11,307 nucleotides of DNA from HGM13006 sp964514175 (GTDB lineage Bacteria > Bacillota > Clostridia > Oscillospirales > Oscillospiraceae). The stretch's first letter is position 1. Each line of letters starts with the position of its first letter. A program made the translations under genes and the position numbers. Positions 6,157-11,307 of the stretch are shown in pieces. The stretch lies in contig CAZEPQ010000057.1 in NCBI GenBank assembly GCA_964514175.1, forward strand, positions 1 to 11,307, written 5' to 3'. Under the pieces are notes generated by a model that was not told the origin of the DNA, made no database searches, and was given only the letters and a program-made list of their open reading frames with translations.

Positions 6157-7215
6157 TTAAGCCTCCATTGCAAGGCGGATCAGTTCATCGATCAGCACCT
6201 GATTGGGGATGCCGTAAGCCTCAAAGAGCTTGGGGTACATGGAAATGGATGTGAAACCGGGCAGTGTGTTGATCTCGTTGAATACCACATCATTTCCTTC
6301 ATAGGTCAGGAAGAAGTCTACACGGCTCAGGCCCTTGCAGCCCATGGCCTTATAGACAGTGATGGCTGCCTGACGGAGCCGCTCCGCTGCCTCGGCAGGG
6401 ATATTTGCCGGAATTTCCGTCCGGGATTCCGTAGAGATGTACTTGGCCTCGTAGTCATAGAACTCGGCGCCTGCAATAACCTCGCCCACGACGGAGGCAA
6501 TGGCCTCGTCGTTGCCCAGAACCGCAACTTCCACTTCGTGGCCGGAGATGAACTCCTCCACCAGCACCTTGCTGTCGTACTTTGCGGCAGTCTTCAGGGC
6601 GGTTTTCAGTTCCTCGGTATTTCTGGCCTTGCTGACACCCACAGAGGAACCGGTACCCGCAGGCTTCACAAACAGGGGGTATTCCCCTCCGGCTTCAATG
6701 TCTGCCACCAGCGCATCCAGCCGCTTTTCAATGCTGTCCCGACGGGCCAAATACCAGGATGCCTGCCGCACGTCGGTCTCCCCCACCAGAAGCTTTGTCA
6801 GGGTCTTATCCATGCTGGAGGCAGAAGCCGCCACACCGGGTCCCACACAGGGAATACCGGCCACCTGCATCAGGCCCTGAATGGAGCCGTCCTCGCCGTT
6901 TTCACCGTGAAGCACAGGGAAGCAGCAGCCAACGGGAACGATCTCCAGGCCGCCATCCTTCATCAGGAGAAGCCCCTGCCCTCTTGCGGGAGACAACACC
7001 GCGTCGCAAACGCCCCCAGCCTCCTGCCATGTATTCTGGGGCAGCAGAGAATAATCCGTACCGGGATAATACTTCCATGCGCCCTCCTTGGTGATACCCA
7101 CAGGGTAGACACAATACTTGCTGCGATCAATATTATTAAGAATAAATTCTGCGGAACGGAGGGATACCTCATGCTCCGGGGACATACCGCCGAACAAAAC
7201 AAGCAGATTCGTCAT
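6157..7215 (-). CDS. ddl: D-alanine--D-alanine ligase
   Basis: 352-aa ATP-grasp ligase joining two D-Ala for the lipid II stem peptide. Motifs in order: GGMSPEHEVSLRS (9-21), HGENGEDGSIQG (103-114), KPAGTGSSVGVSK (184-196, ATP-binding loop), LVEEFISGHEVEV (218-230), omega loop EFYDYEAKY (251-259), and NEINTLPGFT (313-322, metal and phosphate binding). The Tyr-containing YDYEAKY omega loop is typical of D-Ala-D-Ala ligases rather than of VanA/VanB-type D-Lac or VanC-type D-Ser ligases, so this should be the housekeeping enzyme. GAGGTG (7226-7221 on the minus strand) lies 5 bases before the ATG. First gene of the operon; divergent from the 7368 gene. Confidence 0.96.
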   Translation of the reverse strand: MTNLLVLFGGMSPEHEVSLRSAEFILNNIDRSKYCVYPVGITKEGAWKYYPGTDYSLLPQNTWQEAGGVCDAVLSPARGQGLLLMKDGGLEIVPVGCCFPVLHGENGEDGSIQGLMQVAGIPCVGPGVAASASSMDKTLTKLLVGETDVRQASWYLARRDSIEKRLDALVADIEAGGEYPLFVKPAGTGSSVGVSKARNTEELKTALKTAAKYDSKVLVEEFISGHEVEVAVLGNDEAIASVVGEVIAGAEFYDYEAKYISTESRTEIPANIPAEAAERLRQAAITVYKAMGCKGLSRVDFFLTYEGNDVVFNEINTLPGFTSISMYPKLFEAYGIPNQVLIDELIRLAMEA

Positions 7216-7247
7216 AAAAACACCTCACATATCTTGACTATCTTTAT

Positions 7248-7276
7248 ATATTATGATAAAACGGGATATAAAACAA
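7248..7276 (-). promoter_or_regulatory. Candidate sigma-A promoter of the ddl operon
   Basis: On the minus strand, TTGTTT (7276-7271), 17-base spacer, TAATAT (7253-7248). The -10 hexamer matches at four positions, and the surrounding AT-rich stretch offers alternatives such as CATAAT one base upstream, so the exact choice is uncertain. Confidence 0.45.
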
Positions 7277-7314
7277 GTCCAAATTTCATTTTCCCGAAAA
7301 AAGCAGCAGTTCCC

Positions 7315-7345
7315 GGTGGAATTTTTCCGCCAAAGGGTATATAAT
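7315..7345 (+). promoter_or_regulatory. Promoter of the 136-aa protein gene with an inverted repeat over the -35
   Basis: TATAAT at 7340-7345 is perfect; the -35 expected 17 bases upstream is poor (TGGAAT, 7317-7322). An inverted repeat, GGTGGAA (7315-7321) and TTCCGCC (7325-7331) around TTT, with one mismatch, covers that -35. A poor -35 under a dyad is what an activated or repressed promoter often looks like, but no regulator can be named. Confidence 0.5.
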
Positions 7346-7367
7346 GATTATAAAGGAGGGCTGAATC

Positions 7368-7778
7368 ATGCAGATTGAACTTACCCAAAAAGAATATCGC
7401 AGACTACTGGATATGGTCTACATCGGAAACTGGGTTCTCAACTCCACCAGAGGTACTGACCGCTTTGCGGATTACGACCGTGTGGAAAGCAAAATCTTCT
7501 CCCACTGCAAGGATCATGGCATGCAGGCCCTGATTCAGAAATGGAACGGCGAGATCGTCCCCTCGCGGGCCTATGTGGAGGGCGGTATCCACGAGGCAAT
7601 TATGGACTATGAGGATGCCATCTTCTTTGACATTCTGGCCGAAGAGCTGGCCCGTCGGGATATGGACTACGCACCCATCTCCCAGCACAATTATGACGAG
7701 CTTATGAGCCGCATGGAGGACTACATGGAGGAATTCGAGTCCCACGGCACGGAACGTCTCCAGGTGGAAGATATGTAA
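7368..7778 (+). CDS. Unrecognised acidic protein, 136 aa
   Basis: I do not recognise a family. The start is well supported: AAGGAGGG ends 7 bases before the ATG and a perfect TATAAT lies 23 bases upstream of it. The protein is hydrophilic with no signal peptide, membrane segment or Cys motif (a single Cys, in FSHCKDHG near 46). Its N-terminus (about 1-40) carries a Tyr/Leu-rich amphipathic pattern ending NWVLNSTRGTDRF. Residues about 78-136 are strongly acidic and probably helical, with repeated Met/Tyr/Glu/Asp (DYEDAIFFDILAEELARRD, then RMEDYMEEFE). It is monocistronic, divergent from ddl, and has its own terminator. Coding quality (GC-rich third positions, good RBS, terminator 6 bases after the stop) argues that it is real. 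Function unknown. Confidence 0.85.
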   Translation: MQIELTQKEYRRLLDMVYIGNWVLNSTRGTDRFADYDRVESKIFSHCKDHGMQALIQKWNGEIVPSRAYVEGGIHEAIMDYEDAIFFDILAEELARRDMDYAPISQHNYDELMSRMEDYMEEFESHGTERLQVEDM

Positions 7779-7784
7779 GGAAAG

Positions 7785-7817
7785 AAAATCCTGCTGCAAA
7801 CTGCGGCAGGATTTTTT
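7785..7817 (+). terminator. Terminator of the 136-aa protein gene
   Basis: AAAATCCTGCTGC (7785-7797) pairs with GCGGCAGGATTTT (7803-7815) with one G-U pair, loop AAACT, followed by a T-run to 7817. It starts 6 bases after the stop codon. Confidence 0.93.
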
Positions 7818-7843
7818 GTTGTCATTTAAGCGTCAAGAGAAAG

Positions 7844-7869
7844 CATCCCCCGGCGCATACCGGGGGATG
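7844..7869 (-). terminator. Hairpin after the flavoprotein gene, probable terminator
   Basis: A perfect 10-bp GC-rich stem, CATCCCCCGG (7844-7853) and CCGGGGGATG (7860-7869), loop of six bases. On the minus strand it lies 8 bases after the flavoprotein stop and is followed by CTTTCTCTT, an imperfect U-tract. The opposing terminator at 7785-7817 may also serve this transcript. Confidence 0.75.
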
Positions 7870-7877
7870 TAAGCATA

Positions 7878-9605
7878 TTAAAGCATTTCCTTTGCAGCTG
7901 CAAGGCCAGCCTCGCGACCCAGGGTGATGGCGATGCCGATGGACACGCCGGAGGTGGGGGTGGAATACTGAGGGCCGAAGCGGCGTCCGCAGGTATTACC
8001 GGAGGCATACAGGCCGGGAATGGGCTCAAATTCATGATCCAGCACACACTGGTTCTCGTCCGTCACCAGACCACCAACGGTGCAGAGCATCCGGCTGGTG
8101 TAGGTGTTGAACTGGATGAACAGAGGCCATGCGTCTAGAGGACGAAGCTGCTTTGCGTCCTTGCCGAAGTCCTCGTCACGGCCCATGCGGCAAATCTCGT
8201 TGTACCGCTCGATGCTCTTCTTCACGTTCTCACGGACTTCGCCGGTGAGCTCCGCATTGTCCAGCAGCTCTTCCATATTGCGGCCACCAACCATACGGAG
8301 GGCGCCACCGGGTGCGAATACGGTGCAGCCGCCCTTGCCTGCTGCCAGGCAGCTATCCAACTGTGCCTGCATTCTGGCATCGCTGCGGGAAGCATCGTAG
8401 CCCTCATGGGCGGGAACGGCCCACTGAAGATCCTCCAGCACGTTGGAGTCGATGATGTTATAGTAAGTTCCACGAGGCATCTGGTTGCCCACAAAACCGG
8501 CGATAACAGGATCGCCGAAGGTCTCGTTGCAGTAACGCTTGCCGTGGGGATCCAGCCACAGAGTACCGAAGGTACCGTTGATGCCACGATGGGCATTGAA
8601 GTTGCCACCCATGACAGGCAGAGTACCGGCCTCCACGTTGCCGCCGGCCCAAACGCCCATCTTGATGCCGCTGCCGTTACGGCCCATGCCGCCAACGGTA
8701 GAGCCGTCACCCTCACGATACAGGTCCACCATGTCGTGAACCAGGTCGTGCATCATTTCCTTGTTGGCGCCGAAGCCGCCTGCGGAAAGGATAACACCCT
8801 TCTTTGCGGTGAAGAGATGATATTCGCCGGTAAGGATTTCCTTTGCCACCACGCCAGTAACACGGCCATCCTCCTTGGTGCAGTAGTAGCCGGAGAAGCC
8901 GAAGAATGCCTCCGCACCCAAAGCCTTTGCCTTTTCAATGTTGGCCTTGACCAGATGGGTCAGGCTCAGATGATCGGGGTTGTCATCCTGAGGGTGAGGA
9001 CCACCCATACCACCGCCGGGTCCACCAGGGCCACCACCAGGTCCGCCGGGGCCACCACCGGGGCCGCCAGGGCCACCGCCAGGACCGCCAGGGCCGCCGC
9101 CCTTACCGTGAGGTCCCATGGGAGGACCACCGGGAGAATCCGGGAACTGAGCGGTGCCGGGCCAGAATTTGTAGCCGCTGATTTCGCCGTCGAACTTGCT
9201 GCCACCGGGCCAGAAGGGGGTAGTCAGGTAACCGGTATCCTTTAGCATATCGGTATACCAGTCAAAAGCGGTGCCCGCATTCTTGCAGAACTTCATAACA
9301 AGGCCGGGGTTTGCACGACCACAGGCACGCCGCATCCACTCGTTAAAATAGTCGATGGGGTCCACCTTGGGGATACCACGGGACTCCAGGAATTTGGAGT
9401 TCAGGTGACCGATATCACGACCCCAGGACTTATAATTCTTCTCTGTCATCATTTCCAGCGCTATAACCTTGACGCCTTCTTCCGCAGCAGCACGCATGGC
9501 GGCACTGCCGGCATAGCCAAGGCCAACGATGACCACATCAGCCTCGTGGCGGGCCACGATCTGATTTTCAGGAATGGGCTCCGGAGCGATTCTCCAATTG
9601 CTCAT
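7878..9605 (-). CDS. FAD-dependent oxidoreductase, fumarate-reductase-flavoprotein-like, with Gly/Pro heptad insert
   Basis: 575-aa flavoprotein of the FAD_binding_2 superfamily (fumarate reductase, urocanate reductase, ketosteroid dehydrogenase relatives). Residues 22-51 form the dinucleotide fold (DVVIVGLGYAGSAAMRAA, then acidic E51). VILSAGGFGANKEMM (271-285), GKRYCNETFG (355-364), and the C-terminal IPGLYASGNTCGRRFGPQYS (529-548) with GREAGLAAA are further family marks. No signal peptide, Tat motif, FMN-binding domain or haem motif, so probably cytosolic and dependent on an unknown donor. Between the FAD part and the cap domain sits a Gly/Pro-rich insert (159-204), including four GGGPGGP heptads. 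Start at 9605 is fixed by AAGGAG 8 bases upstream; the frame extends 30 codons further but through the promoter. Monocistronic, between two terminators. Substrate cannot be told; an enoate or unsaturated-acid reductase is one inference. Confidence 0.85.
   Translation of the reverse strand: MSNWRIAPEPIPENQIVARHEADVVIVGLGYAGSAAMRAAAEEGVKVIALEMMTEKNYKSWGRDIGHLNSKFLESRGIPKVDPIDYFNEWMRRACGRANPGLVMKFCKNAGTAFDWYTDMLKDTGYLTTPFWPGGSKFDGEISGYKFWPGTAQFPDSPGGPPMGPHGKGGGPGGPGGGPGGPGGGPGGPGGGPGGPGGGMGGPHPQDDNPDHLSLTHLVKANIEKAKALGAEAFFGFSGYYCTKEDGRVTGVVAKEILTGEYHLFTAKKGVILSAGGFGANKEMMHDLVHDMVDLYREGDGSTVGGMGRNGSGIKMGVWAGGNVEAGTLPVMGGNFNAHRGINGTFGTLWLDPHGKRYCNETFGDPVIAGFVGNQMPRGTYYNIIDSNVLEDLQWAVPAHEGYDASRSDARMQAQLDSCLAAGKGGCTVFAPGGALRMVGGRNMEELLDNAELTGEVRENVKKSIERYNEICRMGRDEDFGKDAKQLRPLDAWPLFIQFNTYTSRMLCTVGGLVTDENQCVLDHEFEPIPGLYASGNTCGRRFGPQYSTPTSGVSIGIAITLGREAGLAAAKEML
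9018..9101 (-). repeat. Four in-frame 21-bp tandem repeats encoding GGGPGGP heptads
   Basis: Units 9018-9038, 9039-9059, 9060-9080 and 9081-9101 each encode GGGPGGP (residues 169-196 of the flavoprotein). Every difference between units falls at a third codon position, so the DNA units have diverged while the peptide is identical in all four. Flanking residues 159-168 and 197-204 continue the Gly/Pro/Met/His-rich composition without strict periodicity. Confidence 0.95.
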
Positions 9606-9613
9606 ACTGATTT

Positions 9614-9619
9614 CTCCTT
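9614..9619 (-). promoter_or_regulatory. Ribosome binding site that fixes the flavoprotein start
   Basis: AAGGAG with an 8-base spacer to the ATG at 9605 (MSNWRIAP). Upstream in-frame ATGs are not preceded by such a site, and the longest version would start upstream of the -35 element. Confidence 0.8.
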
Positions 9620-9633
9620 CCATAGTTCCGAAC

Positions 9634-9712
9634 ATACTTCGGGTTATATTTCTATATCGTATTATAGCATTTATTCCCGGATTCTCAACGTACAAGTTTT
9701 AACCTGAAGTAT
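9634..9712. promoter_or_regulatory. Inverted pair of 13-bp sites flanking the flavoprotein promoter
   Basis: ATACTTCGGGTTA at 9634-9646 and TAACCTGAAGTAT at 9700-9712 are reverse complements at 12 of 13 positions. One lies 12 bases upstream of the -35 and the other about 8-20 bases downstream of the predicted transcription start. The arrangement suggests an operator pair for a dimeric regulator, but the regulator is not in the window and chance similarity is not excluded. Confidence 0.45.
9661..9688 (-). promoter_or_regulatory. Sigma-A-like promoter of the flavoprotein gene
   Basis: On the minus strand, TTGAGA (9688-9683), 16-base spacer, perfect TATAAT (9666-9661), with an extended -10 TG. 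Predicted start near 9654, leader about 49 bases. A small hairpin, CCGAA and TTCGG around five bases (9628-9642), lies in the leader. Confidence 0.75.
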
Positions 9713-9723
9713 CAAAAATAATA

Positions 9724-9768
9724 AAAGAAAAACCGCCTCCCTCGAAAAAGCCGAGAAAAGGCAGTTTT
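9724..9768 (-). terminator. Terminator of the decarboxylase gene
   Basis: An outer stem, AAACCGCCT (9730-9738) with AGGCAGTTT (9759-9767), encloses an inner stem CTCG (9741-9744) with CGAG (9752-9755). On the minus strand it is followed by TTTTTCTTTTAT. It lies 18 bases after the decarboxylase stop and insulates the flavoprotein promoter. Confidence 0.88.
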
Positions 9769-9785
9769 GTTCATAAATAATCGGG

Positions 9786-11129
9786 TCAGCGTTCCTGAAC
9801 CACCCACACCCGCGCAATTCCATAGTGCCGAAACAGCGCTACATGCTGCTCTGTGATCTCCTCGCCGCTGACAGCAATGGGAATGGCAGGAGGACAGGCC
9901 ACCGTGGGCGCTCCGCAGATGCGGCCCACCGCTTCCTCCACAGCGATCTCTTCTGTGGGAGAAAATACCGCCCTGCGAATGGGCATGATCTGTTTGCCCC
10001 TTGGAAATTCCGGACGTGGCAGGGGTTCTGTCATTTTTAACGGCGGCAACGCCGAGAATGCGGCCTTCAATCGTTCAAAATCCTCTGGCTGATTCTGGGG
10101 CGAGGCCATAAAAACCACAAATTCCCCATCAGCATATTCAAATTCCAGCCCAAAGGAACGGAAATGGGCGCCGATCTCTTCCAGGGTCAATCCAAAGCGC
10201 CGAAGGTCCGCCGTGATCTTGGTTGGCTCTTGAGAATGATTGGGTATCCCCAGAGCATCCAGCCATGAGACCACATCCTGAACCTTTGATGCCAGAGATT
10301 TTAAGTCCCCTCTGATTTTTTCTTCCAAATATACATTGCAAAGATCCAATGACTGCATCAACAGATAGGAGGGGCTGGTGCTTCCGAACATGCCCATGGC
10401 GTGGACTGCCTGCCGCGAAAAACCATAAGCATCACCCTCCGCAATGTGCAGATACCCGGTACCGGTAAGGCATGGCAAGGTCTTATGGGCCGAATCACAG
10501 CAGATATCCGCCCCCAAATGAATAGGATGGAAGGAAGGCTCCGCAAAGGCAGAATATGCGCCGTGGGCGTTGTCCACTAACAGGGGAATATGGTACTTTT
10601 TCGTGACCTCCGACAGGCCCCGAATATCCGCCACCCCGCCCAAATAGTCCGGCGAGGTGATGTAAACCCCGAAGGGCTTCTCCCCTTCCTCCAAAATGGC
10701 TTGTTCCAGACTTTCCGGGGAAACCGCACAACCACAGATGCCATCTACTTTTTCCGGATAGAGCCATTTCACCCGAACGCCCAGCTTGGCAACGGCATAA
10801 ATAAAGGCTTTATGGGCATTTCTCCCCGCCAGAATATAGGGTTCCTCCCCTTCCGCTCGCAAAAAAGCCAGATATAGCATGGCGTGGATGCTCTGGGTGG
10901 AACCGCCGGTAGAATAAAGGGTACGGCAGGTTCCGAAAAGCCCTGCGGCGTTTTCTTCACTCTTTAAAATGATACCCTCAGGACAACTTAAATCATCCGC
11001 GCCCCGAATTTCGGTGATATCCAGGGCCTCAGGGCCAAAAAAGGACACACCCTTATGGCCCGGCATGTGAAACCGGGCAATGCCAGAATTTTTATAATCC
11101 TCGACAAATTTTACAATGGGTGTGTCCAT
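9786..11129 (-). CDS. Orn/Lys/Arg decarboxylase-family PLP enzyme (YaaO/SpeA-like)
   Basis: 447-aa fold-type I PLP enzyme of the major Orn/Lys/Arg decarboxylase domain, compact form as in Bacillus YaaO and SpeA. Signatures: RFHMPGHKG (19-27), STGGSTQSIHAML (73-85), VDNAHGAYSAF (185-195), and the Schiff-base motif DSAHKTLP with Lys216. The C-terminal ACPPAIPIAVSGEEI (411-425) matches the family's PCPPGIP-type end. Expected chemistry is decarboxylation of lysine, arginine or ornithine to the polyamine precursor; which one cannot be decided by eye. It lacks the N-terminal wing domain of the large inducible acid-stress enzymes. It begins 4 bases after the SCIFF maturase stop, with AAGGA inside the maturase's last codons, so the two are probably co-transcribed and coupled. 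Followed by a strong terminator. Confidence 0.9.
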   Translation of the reverse strand: MDTPIVKFVEDYKNSGIARFHMPGHKGVSFFGPEALDITEIRGADDLSCPEGIILKSEENAAGLFGTCRTLYSTGGSTQSIHAMLYLAFLRAEGEEPYILAGRNAHKAFIYAVAKLGVRVKWLYPEKVDGICGCAVSPESLEQAILEEGEKPFGVYITSPDYLGGVADIRGLSEVTKKYHIPLLVDNAHGAYSAFAEPSFHPIHLGADICCDSAHKTLPCLTGTGYLHIAEGDAYGFSRQAVHAMGMFGSTSPSYLLMQSLDLCNVYLEEKIRGDLKSLASKVQDVVSWLDALGIPNHSQEPTKITADLRRFGLTLEEIGAHFRSFGLEFEYADGEFVVFMASPQNQPEDFERLKAAFSALPPLKMTEPLPRPEFPRGKQIMPIRRAVFSPTEEIAVEEAVGRICGAPTVACPPAIPIAVSGEEITEQHVALFRHYGIARVWVVQER

Positions 11130-11133
11130 AAGC

Positions 11134-11307
11134 TTATTCCTTATCTTCGGCCTCCGCGACCTGAATCATAACAGCACACTCGATGCGCTTCTTGAACAGC
11201 TCGCAGCCGTATTCATAAATACCGGTGATCTTGCCGGTGGCGTGATAGGAGTTTGCAGCACAACCGCCGGAGCAGTAGAGCTTGGCCCAGCAGTCCTTGC
11301 ACTCGGG
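11134..11307 (-). CDS. SCIFF-peptide radical SAM maturase, C-terminal 57 residues (cut by window edge)
   Basis: Partial open frame running off the right edge and ending at TAA (11136-11134). The visible part is a SPASM-type Cys-rich tail: C3, C6, C12 and C16 in PECKDCWAKLYCSGGCAANS, then YEYGCELF (C35) and RIECA (C44). I recognise it as the end of the thioether-forming maturase of SCIFF (six cysteines in forty-five residues) peptides, a near-universal Clostridia RiPP system; its auxiliary [4Fe-4S] clusters are ligated by these cysteines. The radical SAM core, CxxxCxxC motif and precursor peptide gene would lie beyond 11307. The next gene downstream is the decarboxylase, 4 bases away. Identification rests on 57 residues only. 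Confidence 0.82.
   Translation of the reverse strand, partial: PECKDCWAKLYCSGGCAANSYHATGKITGIYEYGCELFKKRIECAVMIQVAEAEDKE

Noticed and set aside
5147..6160. Plus-strand open frame of 337 codons
   Set aside because: It is the opposite-strand shadow of murI and the DUF1934 gene, with no RBS or recognisable motif, produced by GC-rich codon bias.
6157..7215. Vancomycin-type (D-Lac or D-Ser) ligase
   Set aside because: The omega loop YDYEAKY is the ordinary D-Ala-D-Ala form, and no vanH-, vanX- or vanT-like neighbour is present.
6538..7344. Plus-strand open frame of 268 codons opposite ddl
   Set aside because: Shadow of a clear Ddl gene; His/Gln/Gly-rich translation without domain signature.
9018..9101. 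Short tandem repeats that could suggest a CRISPR array or a collagen-like domain
   Set aside because: There are no spacers, the repeats are in frame inside a flavoprotein, and the Gly spacing has period seven rather than the Gly-x-y triplet of collagen.
8406..9245. Plus-strand open frame of 279 codons with a Thr/Ala/Arg-rich repeat region
   Set aside because: Antisense shadow of the flavoprotein; the apparent repeats are the complement of the GGGPGGP-coding DNA.

Overview
The window looks like chromosomal DNA of an endospore-forming, GC-rich Clostridia, most likely the Oscillospiraceae/Ruminococcaceae group. Evidence: a spmA-spmB pair, an AbrB-type transition-state regulator, the C-terminus of a SCIFF-peptide radical SAM maturase, Gram-positive Shine-Dalgarno sites, sigma-A-like promoters and GC-rich third codon positions. 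The genus is inference. No tRNA, rRNA, insertion sequence, prophage or CRISPR array was seen; most of the window is core-type genome.

Layout. 1-1227 (-): N-terminal half of a ClpC-type AAA+ unfoldase, running off the left edge. 1318-3221 (+): promoter, 2[4Fe-4S] ferredoxin, strong hairpin, then trmN6-like and rsmI methyltransferase genes. 3274-3305: bidirectional terminator shared with the convergent abrB-like gene (3310-3552, -), which has a fully consensus promoter. 3734-4805 (+): overlapping spmA and spmB. 4855-7215 (-): a tight operon read ddl, murI, DUF1934 gene, closed by a terminator. 7368-7778 (+): an unrecognised 136-aa acidic protein with its own promoter and terminator. 7878-9605 (-): a 575-aa FAD-dependent oxidoreductase of the fumarate-reductase/urocanate-reductase-like superfamily, with its own promoter. 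9786-11129 (-): Orn/Lys/Arg decarboxylase-family PLP enzyme. 11134-11307 (-): the last 57 codons of the SCIFF maturase, four bases before the decarboxylase start.

How the genes fit together. ddl and murI supply D-Ala-D-Ala and D-Glu for peptidoglycan. trmN6 and rsmI modify tRNA and 16S rRNA, and their position next to abrB recalls the Bacillus subtilis yabB-yabC-abrB neighbourhood. spmAB acts in spore maturation, and the AbrB relative may belong to the same growth-to-sporulation switch. The SCIFF maturase and PLP decarboxylase are probably co-transcribed.

The most unusual signal is inside the flavoprotein. A 46-residue Gly/Pro-rich insert carries four perfect heptads (GGGPGGP) encoded by four 21-bp units. 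These units differ from each other only at third codon positions, so the peptide is conserved while the DNA has drifted. The flavoprotein promoter is also flanked by an inverted pair of 13-bp sites. Secondary leads are the ClpC relative, which seems to have lost the phospho-arginine-docking glutamates, and the maturase/decarboxylase coupling.
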